Source of the DNA: Parasediminibacterium sp046546515
Lineage (GTDB): Bacteria; Bacteroidota; Bacteroidia; Chitinophagales; Chitinophagaceae
Direction: 5' to 3'
Assembly (NCBI RefSeq): GCF_046546515.1
Contig: NZ_JBKHKJ010000017.1
Coordinates: forward strand, 50,142-114,141
DNA: 64,000 nucleotides
Shown here: piece by piece, positions 42,692-51,211 of the stretch
Layout: every line of letters begins with the position of its first letter
Numbering within the stretch: the first letter of the stretch is position 1
The notes under the pieces: generated by a model
What the model saw: the letters and a program-made list of their open reading frames with translations, nothing else
What the model was told of the DNA's origin: nothing
The model's database searches: none
Position numbers and translations under genes: made by a program

Positions 42692-43147
42692 ATGGCTATT
42701 AAATCTGATAAGGATGCAAAATCCACAGGAAAGAAGAATGCGGCCGAGAGCCCTTCACCAAAAGCAACCCCAAAAAGCAAGAAGCAATTGGAGGATGACG
42801 ATGATGACGATTTAGATAATGATGATGACGATGTAAAGCCCGCTAAGAAAGGGGCTGCAAAAGCATCTGCTAAAAAAACGAAAAGTGATGACGACGATGA
42901 GGACGAGCCAGAAATTGAAGACGACTGGAACAAGTCGGACGATGATGAATGGGATCCCGACTTTGACGAGTTTGACATCCCTAAGTCTAAAGTTGGCAGC
43001 AAAAGCACTACCCCTAAAAAGGCAGGTGCAAAAAAAAGTAAAGACGAGGATGAGGATGACTTTAAGCTAGACGAAGATTTTAACGAATTTGACCTGTTTG
43101 GCAAAGGCGGCAAAGGCGGTTTTGATGATGACGACGATGATTTTTAG
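42692..43147 (+). CDS. Highly acidic, disordered Asp/Lys-rich protein
   Basis: The 151-residue protein alternates basic linkers (PKKAGAKKSK, PAKKGAAKASAKK) with Asp runs of up to six (EDDDDDDLDNDDDD, GGFDDDDDDF). It has no hydrophobic core, signal peptide or known domain. Two short ordered-looking motifs stand out: DPDFDEFDIPKSK and LDEDFNEFDLFGKGG. The -7 box and a good ATG support expression, and codon use in the Asp runs (GAT/GAC mixed) argues against a pure microsatellite. Such charged tails may act as nucleic-acid mimics, chaperone-like or cation-binding proteins; the function is unknown. Confidence 0.8.
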   Translation: MAIKSDKDAKSTGKKNAAESPSPKATPKSKKQLEDDDDDDLDNDDDDVKPAKKGAAKASAKKTKSDDDDEDEPEIEDDWNKSDDDEWDPDFDEFDIPKSKVGSKSTTPKKAGAKKSKDEDEDDFKLDEDFNEFDLFGKGGKGGFDDDDDDF

Positions 43148-43222
43148 GCATTTTATACCGTAATTGTTAATAATAACAGGATTGGGCATTTATACTATAT
43201 AAAATTTCCCGATCCTGTTTTT

Positions 43223-43272
43223 CTTAATCCTTTTGTGCTACTTTGAGTCTTTGCGCCTTTGAGGCAACTTCT
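43223..43272. repeat. CTTTGTG-type intergenic repeat
   Basis: TTTGTGCTACTTTGAGTC and TTTGCGCCTTTGAGGC lie between the acidic protein gene and pabB. Confidence 0.6.
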
Positions 43273-43327
43273 TTTATGCTGCTTGAAGTGTACAATATTC
43301 ATCTTGGTATAAAAGGTTTTGTAAGCA

Positions 43328-44614
43328 GTGCAAAGAAAAACAAGGGCATTCCCCATAACAAATTTTCAAGAAGTAAAGCAACAACTGCTGTATTGGGCTA
43401 ACCAATATAGCAGTTGTTCTTTTTTAGATAGCCATCACTATGTCTCTGTCCACCAAAACGTAGAATGCCTTGTGGGGGTTGGTGCTATCAATACATTTTA
43501 CCCACAGGAAAATGGCCAACAAGCCCTACAGGAGTTTATAGATACTACCAACGACTGGCTATTTGGGCATATTGCTTATGATTATAAAGATGTACTCAAC
43601 CCTGCATTGGCAAGTAATGGCGTGGACAAGGTTGGCTTTGAAAAAATACATTTTTTTCAACCTGAAATTGTATTGCAACTATCGCTAACTGAATTGCGGA
43701 TTGAAAGCCTTACGGAGGCCCCGGAAACGATTTTTCAGAGAATTATAGCAATACAGCCAGTCAATAACAAACTTCCACAAACTTCTTTGAACATCAAATC
43801 ATCTATTACCAAGAAAGCATACCTGCATAGTATAGAAAAACTTCGGCAACATATCTTAAGGGGCGATTGCTATGAGCTTAATTTTTGCCAGGAATTTTTT
43901 GCTACTAATGCAGTTATCAATCCACTGGATGTGTACAACCAGTTGATGCAATTATCGCCCAACCCATTTTCCTGCTATTATAAAAACGGCGACAAATACT
44001 TGCTTTGTGCCAGCCCAGAACGGTATTTGCAAAAAAAAGACTGCCAACTCATTTCACAGCCCATAAAAGGTACTTTTAAAAGGGATATTGGCAATGCAGG
44101 GGCAGATAGCAAACTTAAACACCAGCTATACAATAGCAGTAAAGAAAGGGCAGAAAATGTAATGGTAGTTGACTTGGTAAGGAACGACCTAAGCAAAATA
44201 TGCAAGGAAGGTAGCGTGGCGGTAACCGAGTTGTTTGGCATTTATACCTTTCCGCAAGTTCACCAAATGATTTCTACTATTGCAGGGGAAATAAAGGATG
44301 GCATTGGCTTTTCCGATATACTGGCAGCTACCTTCCCCATGGGCAGCATGACGGGTGCACCCAAGAAAAGAGTAATGGAGTTAATCAACCAATACGAAGC
44401 TGGGCAGCGTGGCTTGTATGCTGGGGCCGTAGGCTATATTGCACCCAATGGCGATTTTGATTTCAACGTGGTTATCCGCAGCATTTTGTACAACGCCACC
44501 AACCAATATCTTAGCTACCAAGTTGGTGGAGGAATCACGTTTTACAGCAATGCGGAAGAAGAATACAAAGAATGCTTGTTGAAAGCCGAAGCGATAAGGA
44601 GGGTTCTAGGATAA
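43328..44614 (+). CDS. pabB: Aminodeoxychorismate synthase component I (PabB-like)
   Basis: The 428-residue chorismate-binding enzyme has an N-terminal divergent domain and the catalytic core with RGDCYELNFCQEF, PIKGTFKRD, SSKERAENVMVVDLVRNDLSKI, HQMISTIAGEI, FPMGSMTGAPKKRVMELI and GLYAGAVGYI. PIKGT (Lys) is the signature that separates PabB from TrpE (PIAGT). With a glutaminase it makes 4-amino-4-deoxychorismate for folate. No pabA or pabC is adjacent. The frame starts at a GTG (43328); no ATG fits better. Confidence 0.9.
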   Translation: MQRKTRAFPITNFQEVKQQLLYWANQYSSCSFLDSHHYVSVHQNVECLVGVGAINTFYPQENGQQALQEFIDTTNDWLFGHIAYDYKDVLNPALASNGVDKVGFEKIHFFQPEIVLQLSLTELRIESLTEAPETIFQRIIAIQPVNNKLPQTSLNIKSSITKKAYLHSIEKLRQHILRGDCYELNFCQEFFATNAVINPLDVYNQLMQLSPNPFSCYYKNGDKYLLCASPERYLQKKDCQLISQPIKGTFKRDIGNAGADSKLKHQLYNSSKERAENVMVVDLVRNDLSKICKEGSVAVTELFGIYTFPQVHQMISTIAGEIKDGIGFSDILAATFPMGSMTGAPKKRVMELINQYEAGQRGLYAGAVGYIAPNGDFDFNVVIRSILYNATNQYLSYQVGGGITFYSNAEEEYKECLLKAEAIRRVLG

Positions 44615-44854
44615 TTATTTAGAGTCTATTTCGTTAACTAGAAATTGCTAATCTGATCCCAGAATCCTTATAACATTGATTAGTCAAATAATTTTATACA
44701 TTTAAACACACGAAACCGATATACTTAATGGGTTGGTCTTTATATCTTTCTAAGTCTTGTAAAGCAAATAACTAACAAAAGCCAGCTTTGTATTGGTGAA
44801 ATTGCTAATTATTTCATCTGTGCTATACCTTTACCATGTATTAATGAATGGAAG

Positions 44855-45874
44855 ATGAAAGTTGCTAAAAGTTTTACAAGTTACGTATGGTTTGTGCTGG
44901 TAGTTGTTTTTTTGGTAATTGTTGCAGGCAGTGTTGTGCGAACCACCCAAAGCGGCATGGGCTGCCCAGACTGGCCTACTTGCTTTGGCAGTGCCATACC
45001 CCCAACAGATGCGCAGCAGGTTGCTTTTCAGCCCCGCCATTTGTATAAAAAGGGACAATTTATTATTTATAAAGACAGTTTGAAATATGCAAAAGAAAAA
45101 TTTATTAGTGGTTTTGCTTATAACCCTGCCTATTGGAAGCAGTACGAAAAGCACAATAATGCCACATTCAGCGTGCTGCATACTTGGATAGAGTATATCA
45201 ACCGCTTGCTGGGTGCATTGCTCGGCATATTTGTATTAATCCAGTTTGCATGGAGCATTCCATATTTCAGGCATCAACCGGCTATCGTGCTGCTCAGTTT
45301 TTTGTTGGTATTGCTAACTGGCTTCCAAGCATGGCTGGGCAAAACAGTGGTTGACAGCAACCTAGCTCTGCTAAAAATAACCATCCATATGTTTGGGGCT
45401 TTGGCAATGGTGTTTGTTAGTCTAGCAATCTTGTTTCAGGCCAGTGGGCGGCATTGGGTAAAAGCACCTAAAAAAATAGTACTGCTTACTGTTCTCTTAG
45501 GTGTTATTGTTTTGCTGCAACTGCTGCTGGGAACGCAAGTAAGGGCAGAAATAGACCATATTGCCGAGCATTTTAACTACCTGAATCGTAGTGGATGGAT
45601 CAGCGAACTGAACTTCTGGTTTTATATACACCGCAGTTTTTCCCTAGTGGTGGCGGGGCTTAGTTTTTATATATTCTTTCTGTCGCGCATTAGGCCTAAT
45701 GCTTCTGTGCTGGCACAGCGGTTTATATTTGTTGTTATCTTGGAAATAATTGTGGGCGTAGTGCTTGCTTATGCCGATTTTCCACAAGCGGCACAGCCTG
45801 TACACCTACTATTATCGTCTGTTTTGATAGCATTGGTTTTTAATAGTATATTGAGACTGAAAATTGAAAGATGA
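44855..45874 (+). CDS. ctaA: Heme A synthase (CtaA/COX15 family)
   Basis: The 339-residue protein has eight hydrophobic segments. VRTTQSGMGCPDWPTCFGS, HTWIEYINRLLGALLG, HMFGALAMVFVS and FYIHRSFSLVVAG carry the conserved haem-ligand His residues in two helix bundles. It oxidises haem O to haem A in the inner membrane for aa3-type cytochrome oxidase. ctaB and the oxidase genes are not in the window. Its last four bases (ATGA, 45871-45874) overlap the start of the patatin gene, so the two are translationally coupled. Confidence 0.93.
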   Translation: MKVAKSFTSYVWFVLVVVFLVIVAGSVVRTTQSGMGCPDWPTCFGSAIPPTDAQQVAFQPRHLYKKGQFIIYKDSLKYAKEKFISGFAYNPAYWKQYEKHNNATFSVLHTWIEYINRLLGALLGIFVLIQFAWSIPYFRHQPAIVLLSFLLVLLTGFQAWLGKTVVDSNLALLKITIHMFGALAMVFVSLAILFQASGRHWVKAPKKIVLLTVLLGVIVLLQLLLGTQVRAEIDHIAEHFNYLNRSGWISELNFWFYIHRSFSLVVAGLSFYIFFLSRIRPNASVLAQRFIFVVILEIIVGVVLAYADFPQAAQPVHLLLSSVLIALVFNSILRLKIER

Positions 45875-48099
45875 AAAAGTGGCTCATCGGTTTTTGGTAC
45901 AGCTTGCCCATACAACTATTCTTCCTTCATTTCAGGAAGCACCAGGTGTTTTTACTATTTTGGTATATTCTGTTTGCCACTATTGCCGGTCATTTTTTAA
46001 ATACTTATGGTGCTGTTGCCTTGTTCCTTTCCCCAGAATATCTTGGTGAGGTAAATTTTTTTAGTACAGCTATTGTAGGCATGTGCGTAGGTGTTTTTAT
46101 AATGAGCTGGAACATCACCACGTTTATTTTACATGCACATTACCTGAAATTTTTAGCCACTACTGCCCAGCCATTTTTAAAATACTGCATCAACAATGCT
46201 ATCATACCTTTAATATTCCTGATTTTTTATTTTATAAAAGCCATCCCTTACGAGCATAAGGAAGAATATAATAACTGGTTGCAAATTTCAGGGCTTGTAC
46301 TGGGTTTTCTTGTTGGTTTTAGCCTAGCCATTTTAATTGCCTTCCTGTATTTTTTTACGGCCGACAAAAGCATTTACTACAGCATGGCCCAGATGATAAC
46401 AGTGGCCAACAAGCAATATGATGAGGAACTAATTAGCAAGCCATTGCCTGCACACAAAGATGAATTTAGGGTAGATTGGTTTTTGAGTGCTGCTTTTAGC
46501 CTACGGAAGCCAAGGGACACAAGGCACTACAGCGAGGAATTTTTAGACAGCCTTGCCCAGCGGCACCATTTTGCGGCTGTGTATGCCATATTGGTGGCGT
46601 TCATTTTCCTTGTGGTAGTAGGCTTTTTTTCTGACAAGGCATTTTTCCAACTGCCGGCTGCTGCAAGCATCGCTATTTTGTTTGCTATTTTAATAGGCGT
46701 GTCCGGTGCTTTTTCGCTGTTCCTGAAAAGCTGGAGCATACCAGTGGTAGTATGTATATATATTATATTTAACTATTTGTATGTAAACGAAATATTCGAC
46801 CCTCGCAACAAAGTATATGGCCTGCACTACCCACCTAAAAAGGAAAGGGCTGTTTACAGCCCACACACCATAGACTCCATTGCCAGCTATGCGAACATGG
46901 AGGAAGACAGGCAGCATTTTCTGCAAGTATTGAATAACTGGAAGCAACGGCAGCATACCGATAAGCCAACGGTATTCATTATTAACGTAAGTGGGGGCGG
47001 CAGCCGCAGCGCAGCTTTTGCCATGGATGCCCTTCAACGGATAGATAGCCTGCTGCATGGTAGGCTAATGCCCCAAACCATATTGATAAATGGGGCAAGT
47101 GGGGGCATGTTGGGGGCTGCCTATTACAGGGAACTGTATTTACAAAAAATAAAAGGCAACAAAAACATTAACCTGCAAAACCCTGAATATGCCAGCAACA
47201 TTTCAAAAGATTTACTAAACCCACTTTTTTCTTCTTTTGTGTCAAGGGATATGCTAGGACCGGTACAAAAAATTAGCCTAAACGGCAACGATTATGTAAA
47301 GGATAGGGGCTATGCCTTTGAGCAGCAGTTGAACAAAAACACGGATGGCATACTGATCAAGCAACTAAAAAGTTATACTTATTTAGAGGAGCAAGGCATT
47401 GTGCCGGTTATGATTTTTAACCCTGTAGTAAGCAGAGACGGCAAGAAAATGATTATCAGCACCCAGCCGTTCCGCTTTTTGATGAAGCCCCCCATTGACA
47501 GTGCAAGAAGAGCAGCTTACGAAGCAGATGCCATTGATTTTAACCGTTTTTTTGCAGGGCAGTCTGCCATGGATATTTCTATGCTTAGTGCCCTGCGCAT
47601 GAATGCTACTTTCCCTTATGTACTGCCCAATGTATGGCTGCCCAGCAACCCCATTATTGACGTAATTGATGCAGGGCTAAGGGATAATTATGGGCAGGAA
47701 ACTAGCCTAAGGCTAATAGAAGCATGTAAAAGCTGGTTTCAAGCAAATACGGCCAACCTTGTCTTGATCCAAATAAGGGACACGCCCATAAACGACTGGA
47801 ACCAGCCACAAGAAAGCAATACCATACTTAGTTTTTTTACAAACCCTTTGTTGTTCCTGCAAAACAATTGGTTTAGCATACAAGACTATTACCAGCACGA
47901 CCAGCTAGAGCATTTGTACGAGAGCTATGGCAGTGGGTTTAAAAAAATATGTTTCCAATATATACCTGGTAAAGATGCTAAACCAGCAGGGCTTAGCTTC
48001 CACCTTACCAGCGCAGAGAAGAAAGATATTGCAGCTTCCTTAAAAGACAGTGCCAATATTGCCGCTATGCAGCAACTGCAGCAAATAGTTCAGCACTAA
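45871..48099 (+). CDS. Membrane-anchored patatin-like phospholipase
   Basis: The 742-residue protein has an N-terminal half with about seven membrane helices (to about residue 310). The C-terminal half is a patatin domain: INVSGGGSRSAAFAMDAL (oxyanion loop), INGASGGMLGAAYY with the GxSxG nucleophile Ser, and DVIDAGLRDNYG with the catalytic Asp. Patatins use a Ser-Asp dyad to hydrolyse acyl ester bonds of lipids. The membrane-fused form is unusual and would place the lipase next to the bilayer; orientation is not certain. The 4-bp overlap with ctaA is notable, since no link between haem A synthesis and lipid hydrolysis is known to me. Confidence 0.87.
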   Translation: MKKWLIGFWYSLPIQLFFLHFRKHQVFLLFWYILFATIAGHFLNTYGAVALFLSPEYLGEVNFFSTAIVGMCVGVFIMSWNITTFILHAHYLKFLATTAQPFLKYCINNAIIPLIFLIFYFIKAIPYEHKEEYNNWLQISGLVLGFLVGFSLAILIAFLYFFTADKSIYYSMAQMITVANKQYDEELISKPLPAHKDEFRVDWFLSAAFSLRKPRDTRHYSEEFLDSLAQRHHFAAVYAILVAFIFLVVVGFFSDKAFFQLPAAASIAILFAILIGVSGAFSLFLKSWSIPVVVCIYIIFNYLYVNEIFDPRNKVYGLHYPPKKERAVYSPHTIDSIASYANMEEDRQHFLQVLNNWKQRQHTDKPTVFIINVSGGGSRSAAFAMDALQRIDSLLHGRLMPQTILINGASGGMLGAAYYRELYLQKIKGNKNINLQNPEYASNISKDLLNPLFSSFVSRDMLGPVQKISLNGNDYVKDRGYAFEQQLNKNTDGILIKQLKSYTYLEEQGIVPVMIFNPVVSRDGKKMIISTQPFRFLMKPPIDSARRAAYEADAIDFNRFFAGQSAMDISMLSALRMNATFPYVLPNVWLPSNPIIDVIDAGLRDNYGQETSLRLIEACKSWFQANTANLVLIQIRDTPINDWNQPQESNTILSFFTNPLLFLQNNWFSIQDYYQHDQLEHLYESYGSGFKKICFQYIPGKDAKPAGLSFHLTSAEKKDIAASLKDSANIAAMQQLQQIVQH

Positions 48100-48580
48100 A
48101 AAACGATTGGTAATACCTTAAATAACTTCTCCGTATAGTTAATTGAGATTGATATGACACAGCGAAAGCATAGGGATCCATTAGCTATAAATACCTCCCT
48201 AATTTGCTTTTAGTATCAAAAATATCGAGTTTTAAGCCCAAACTAACCTGTAATGTGTATTTTTTACGCTTTGGCAACCATATTACATAATTTACCGTAC
48301 TTATTTGAAAGGCCTTTTAAAAAATTTATTTTCTTATCAGTATGCAGACATAATTAAGTTAATACTATTTATTTTAGAGACCTCACCCCAACCCCTCTCC
48401 GAAGGAGAGGGGCAAGAACGAAACCCTCTTAGAATTATATTAAGATAATTATGGCTTATTACTTCTATTTAATTAGCTGTCCCCTAGTTTAAGGGATTGT
48501 GCAAGTGTGCAGGAAGCATCATCTTTGTGTAACAATCAATCAAAAAGATTTCAATATTATTCACACAAAAAAATTATTTT
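48100..48580. other. Non-coding gap upstream of the small cysteine proteins
   Basis: CCCCTCTCC-GAA-GGAGAGGGG (48392-48412) is a strong hairpin embedded in a common CCTCACCCCAACCCCTCTCC intergenic sequence. CATCTTTG near 48522 is one base off TAnnTTTG, a weak promoter candidate for the next gene. No gene was found. Confidence 0.55.
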
Positions 48581-48844
48581 ATGTTTACAGGTTTTAAAAT
48601 GAACGTTGCCATTATTGCAACCGTAGGCGTAATTATCACATCTACTATCACCGCCCCCTTTACCAAAATTTTTGGCAAGCACTACGAGGCTAGCAAAGAC
48701 TTTTCGTGCTGCAAAAAAGATGCATTGGTGCTGCACCACTACTACACGGTAAGCGTGTTCTGGATAACTGTAGCCGATGGCTACACAGAAGAAAACACTG
48801 GCAAGCAAGCCCCAGGCGGTTGCGTTATCAGGTGCAACGACTAG
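48581..48844 (+). CDS. Small cysteine-containing membrane protein, paralogue 1
   Basis: The 87-residue protein starts MFTGFKMNVAIIATVGV, with one N-terminal hydrophobic helix (7-27), then FSCC (Cys43, Cys44), a HHYYTVSVFWITVADGYTEE segment and GGCVIRC (Cys81, Cys85). Its neighbour 250 bp downstream is about 80% identical. I do not recognise the family. Four invariant Cys and an export-type helix suggest a disulfide-bonded or metal-binding domain outside the inner membrane. The first six residues are conserved in pattern (MxxGxK) in both copies, so translation probably starts at the first ATG rather than at Met7. Confidence 0.7.
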   Translation: MFTGFKMNVAIIATVGVIITSTITAPFTKIFGKHYEASKDFSCCKKDALVLHHYYTVSVFWITVADGYTEENTGKQAPGGCVIRCND

Positions 48845-48878
48845 GTTATACTAGTAATGAAATATTTAAAAAAAATTT

Positions 48879-48906
48879 AAAGCTTCCAAAACCGGGAGCT
48901 TTTTTA
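48879..48906 (+). terminator. Terminator between the two small paralogues
   Basis: AAAGCTTCC pairs with GGGAGCTTT (one G-T pair), followed by TTTTT. The paralogues are thus separate transcription units. Confidence 0.75.
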
Positions 48907-49096
48907 TTGCGTATATGTGAGGGTAAAAGGAATTTTTTTTAAAATAGCAATCAATTACTGCAGTTATTGCAGAATGGTTGTTTTTCCAAAAGAGCTGCTT
49001 CTGTTCCAAGCATTTTATAGGGCTTGGTTTAGCTTCAATTTTGTTTTCAAAAATTAAAAATTCCAACTTCTTTCACAAACGAAAAAATTAAATGCT

Positions 49097-49360
49097 ATGC
49101 TTGCAGGTTTAAAAATGAATGTTGCCCTTATTGCCGCAGTTGGTATCATCATTACAGCAACTATTACAGCACCTTTTACAATGATGTTTGGAAAACATTA
49201 TGAAGCCAGCAAAGATTTTTCGTGCTGCAAAAACGACCAGTTGGTACTGCACCACTACTACACCGTAAATGTACTTTGGGTAACAGTAGCAGATGGCTAT
49301 ACAGAAGAAGAAACGGGAAAGCAAGCCCCGGGCGGCTGCGTTATCAGGTGCATTTATTAG
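49097..49360 (+). CDS. Small cysteine-containing membrane protein, paralogue 2
   Basis: The 87-residue tandem duplicate of the gene at 48581 has about 70 of 87 residues identical. It keeps FSCC (43-44), LVLHHYYTVNVLWVTVADGYTEE, QAPGGCVIRC and the N-terminal helix MNVALIAAVGIIITAT. Differences are mostly conservative (V/I, F/L), which points to purifying selection on both copies and hence a real protein. No partner gene is evident. Unknown function. Confidence 0.72.
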   Translation: MLAGLKMNVALIAAVGIIITATITAPFTMMFGKHYEASKDFSCCKNDQLVLHHYYTVNVLWVTVADGYTEEETGKQAPGGCVIRCIY

Positions 49361-49640
49361 TAGTTACTAGTACACTAGTCTAGAAATTTAAGCTCCATTT
49401 CAAATCTTCGCTGTTGCCTAGTGTAGTAATATCTATTTAACCCCCGTTTTAAACCCGGATTTTGCAGTTGAAATCTATTGCAAGCCACAAATACTTCAAA
49501 CACAAGCATTTGCTTGATTTTTTTTCCTTGCCATAGTACACTATGTTTTCGACCAAAAATTCGGCTCAAATACTTGTCTTTATTGCATTTGAGCCTTTCT
49601 TAACGAAGTCAACTGCAAAATCCGGGTTTAACAACTACCG
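49361..49640. mobile_element. Candidate MITE-like element with 23-bp inverted repeats
   Basis: Positions 49449-49471 (TTAAACCCGGATTTTGCAGT and on) and 49609-49631 are exact reverse complements of each other over 23 bp, enclosing 137 bp of non-coding DNA; total length is 183 bp. The right arm with its inner flank (49589-49632) recurs in diverged form at 1295-1338, and a weak relative of the left part is at 23797-23860. No target-site duplication is obvious and no transposase lies nearby, so the mobile nature is inferred. Confidence 0.55.
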
Positions 49641-49643
49641 CTA

Positions 49644-49686
49644 AAAAAAGGCCTAAGCCTTTATAATATAGGCTTAGGCATTTTTT
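49644..49686 (-). terminator. Bidirectional terminator, end of the SurA-like gene
   Basis: GCCTAAGCCT (49651-49660) and AGGCTTAGGC (49670-49679) form a perfect 10-bp stem flanked by an A-run on the left and a T-run on the right, usable in both directions. The SurA-like stop is 27 bp away. Confidence 0.85.
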
Positions 49687-49712
49687 ATTAACTCAACTAA
49701 AGAAAAACAGCC

Positions 49713-51083
49713 CTAATTAGCCCCGTTTGCAGCGTACTTCCACCAATTAGACAAGCTGTTGCAAGTTTTAAATTCATTGTCTATGGTAATAAAATAGGTA
49801 GGTAAATGCTCTTTAAACCATTTCTCTAGCGTGGCTTGTTTTTTTTGTTCCAATGCCCTTGCTGCTACTCTATTGTAATCGTCTTTCAGGTTTTCCCTGT
49901 GTGGTTGTGTCCTGTTTTTTAAATATACAATGCGCACCATTTTTCTGCCCCTTTCGTCTGTATAGATAGATGGCTTGGAAATTTGCCCCGGTTTCAAGTC
50001 TTTCAACACTATAACCAAATCTTTGTCTAGCTGATCAATATTCAGGAAAGAAGAGCCGTCCCTTGCGGTTACGTTGCCCCCACTAAACTTACTGTTCTCA
50101 TCGTCGCTAAATTTGTCAACAGCCTCTCCAAATGTAATTTTTCCTTTCACTAGTAAGTTCCTTACAGTATCCAGCTTGTCAACAGAAATTTTTATTTCAT
50201 CGTCTGTTACGGGTGGTATTTTTAATATGTGCCTTACAATGGCATCATCGCCAGAGCGGCTTACCATCTGGATAATATGGTAACCAAACTTGGTTTTAAT
50301 AACGTTTGAAATTTGTCCGTCTTTCAGCCTAAAAGCAGTAGCCGTGAAAGTAGGGTCAAACTCTTTGTTGGTACGGTTAATGTTGTATTGCCCACCATTG
50401 TCTTTGCTGCCCGGGTCTTCCGAGTACAGCTTGCACAGTTGTTCAAATTTTTTGCCTCCACTTTCTATTTGGCGCTTGTATTCGTACAATTGTTTTATGC
50501 AGTACTCTTCTATTTCCTTGCTTGCCTTTGGCTGTGCCTGTACTTGGCTTAGTTCTATTTCGCTTTCATAAAAAGGCAAGCTGTCCTTTGGTATCTTATT
50601 ATAGTACGCCTTGGCTTCGGTAGGTGATATTTTTATCGATTCCAATATTTTCCCCCTCATTTGGTCTGCCAGTTTCCTTTCTTTAAATACCTGCCTAAAA
50701 TCTTCTTTAATCTGATAAACTGTTCTTCCCGCTACTTCCTCCAGCACGTCTTTGGAGCCATAAGCGTTTATAAAACCACGTATTTGATTGTCTAACCCAG
50801 CTTCTATTTCGTCTTCACTTACAGGAAGGGAGTCTTTTTCTGCCTGCAATACCAGAGCTTTTTGTATTAGCTGCCCTTCTAAAAAAGCGCATTCTGGGTT
50901 GGCAGGCAATTGTGCCTCTTGGCCTTGCCTTTTATAGTCGGCTATGGCATTGGTAATGTCTGAGCGAAGTATTATTTTATCGCCCACTTGGGCTACAATT
51001 TTATCGGCAAGCACTTTTTTTACCTGTGCGTTAGCACCAAGGCAAGCCAGTAAAATGATTGTGCCCAACAAATATCTTTTCAT
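49713..51083 (-). CDS. surA: SurA-like periplasmic peptidyl-prolyl isomerase
   Basis: The 456-residue protein has a signal peptide (MKRYLLGTIILLACLGANA), a SurA N-terminal domain (VLADKIVAQVGDKIILRSDI) and two parvulin domains. The first has FEQLCKLYSEDPGSKDNGG and TKFGYHIIQMV; the second, IVRHILKIPP, FGEAVDKFSDDENSKFSGG. A C-terminal helical tail closes the chaperone module. SurA escorts outer-membrane beta-barrel proteins across the periplasm, which fits its place just downstream of an outer-membrane barrel gene on the same strand. The gap between them contains AT-rich inverted repeats at 51105-51205. Confidence 0.92.
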   Translation of the reverse strand: MKRYLLGTIILLACLGANAQVKKVLADKIVAQVGDKIILRSDITNAIADYKRQGQEAQLPANPECAFLEGQLIQKALVLQAEKDSLPVSEDEIEAGLDNQIRGFINAYGSKDVLEEVAGRTVYQIKEDFRQVFKERKLADQMRGKILESIKISPTEAKAYYNKIPKDSLPFYESEIELSQVQAQPKASKEIEEYCIKQLYEYKRQIESGGKKFEQLCKLYSEDPGSKDNGGQYNINRTNKEFDPTFTATAFRLKDGQISNVIKTKFGYHIIQMVSRSGDDAIVRHILKIPPVTDDEIKISVDKLDTVRNLLVKGKITFGEAVDKFSDDENSKFSGGNVTARDGSSFLNIDQLDKDLVIVLKDLKPGQISKPSIYTDERGRKMVRIVYLKNRTQPHRENLKDDYNRVAARALEQKKQATLEKWFKEHLPTYFITIDNEFKTCNSLSNWWKYAANGAN

Positions 51084-51211
51084 AAAAACCTTTTAATTAT
51101 TTAAAATTTTGAATTTTGAATTTTAAATTATAGACCCAAAAGACCTATTGATATTTCAAATGATATAGCTTCCTTTCATTCAAAATTTAAAATTCAACAT
51201 TCAAAATAACC

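Noticed and set aside
42685..43113. Ser-rich reverse-strand frame opposite the acidic protein
   Set aside because: It is the antisense reading of Asp codons; the forward frame has a promoter and a good start.
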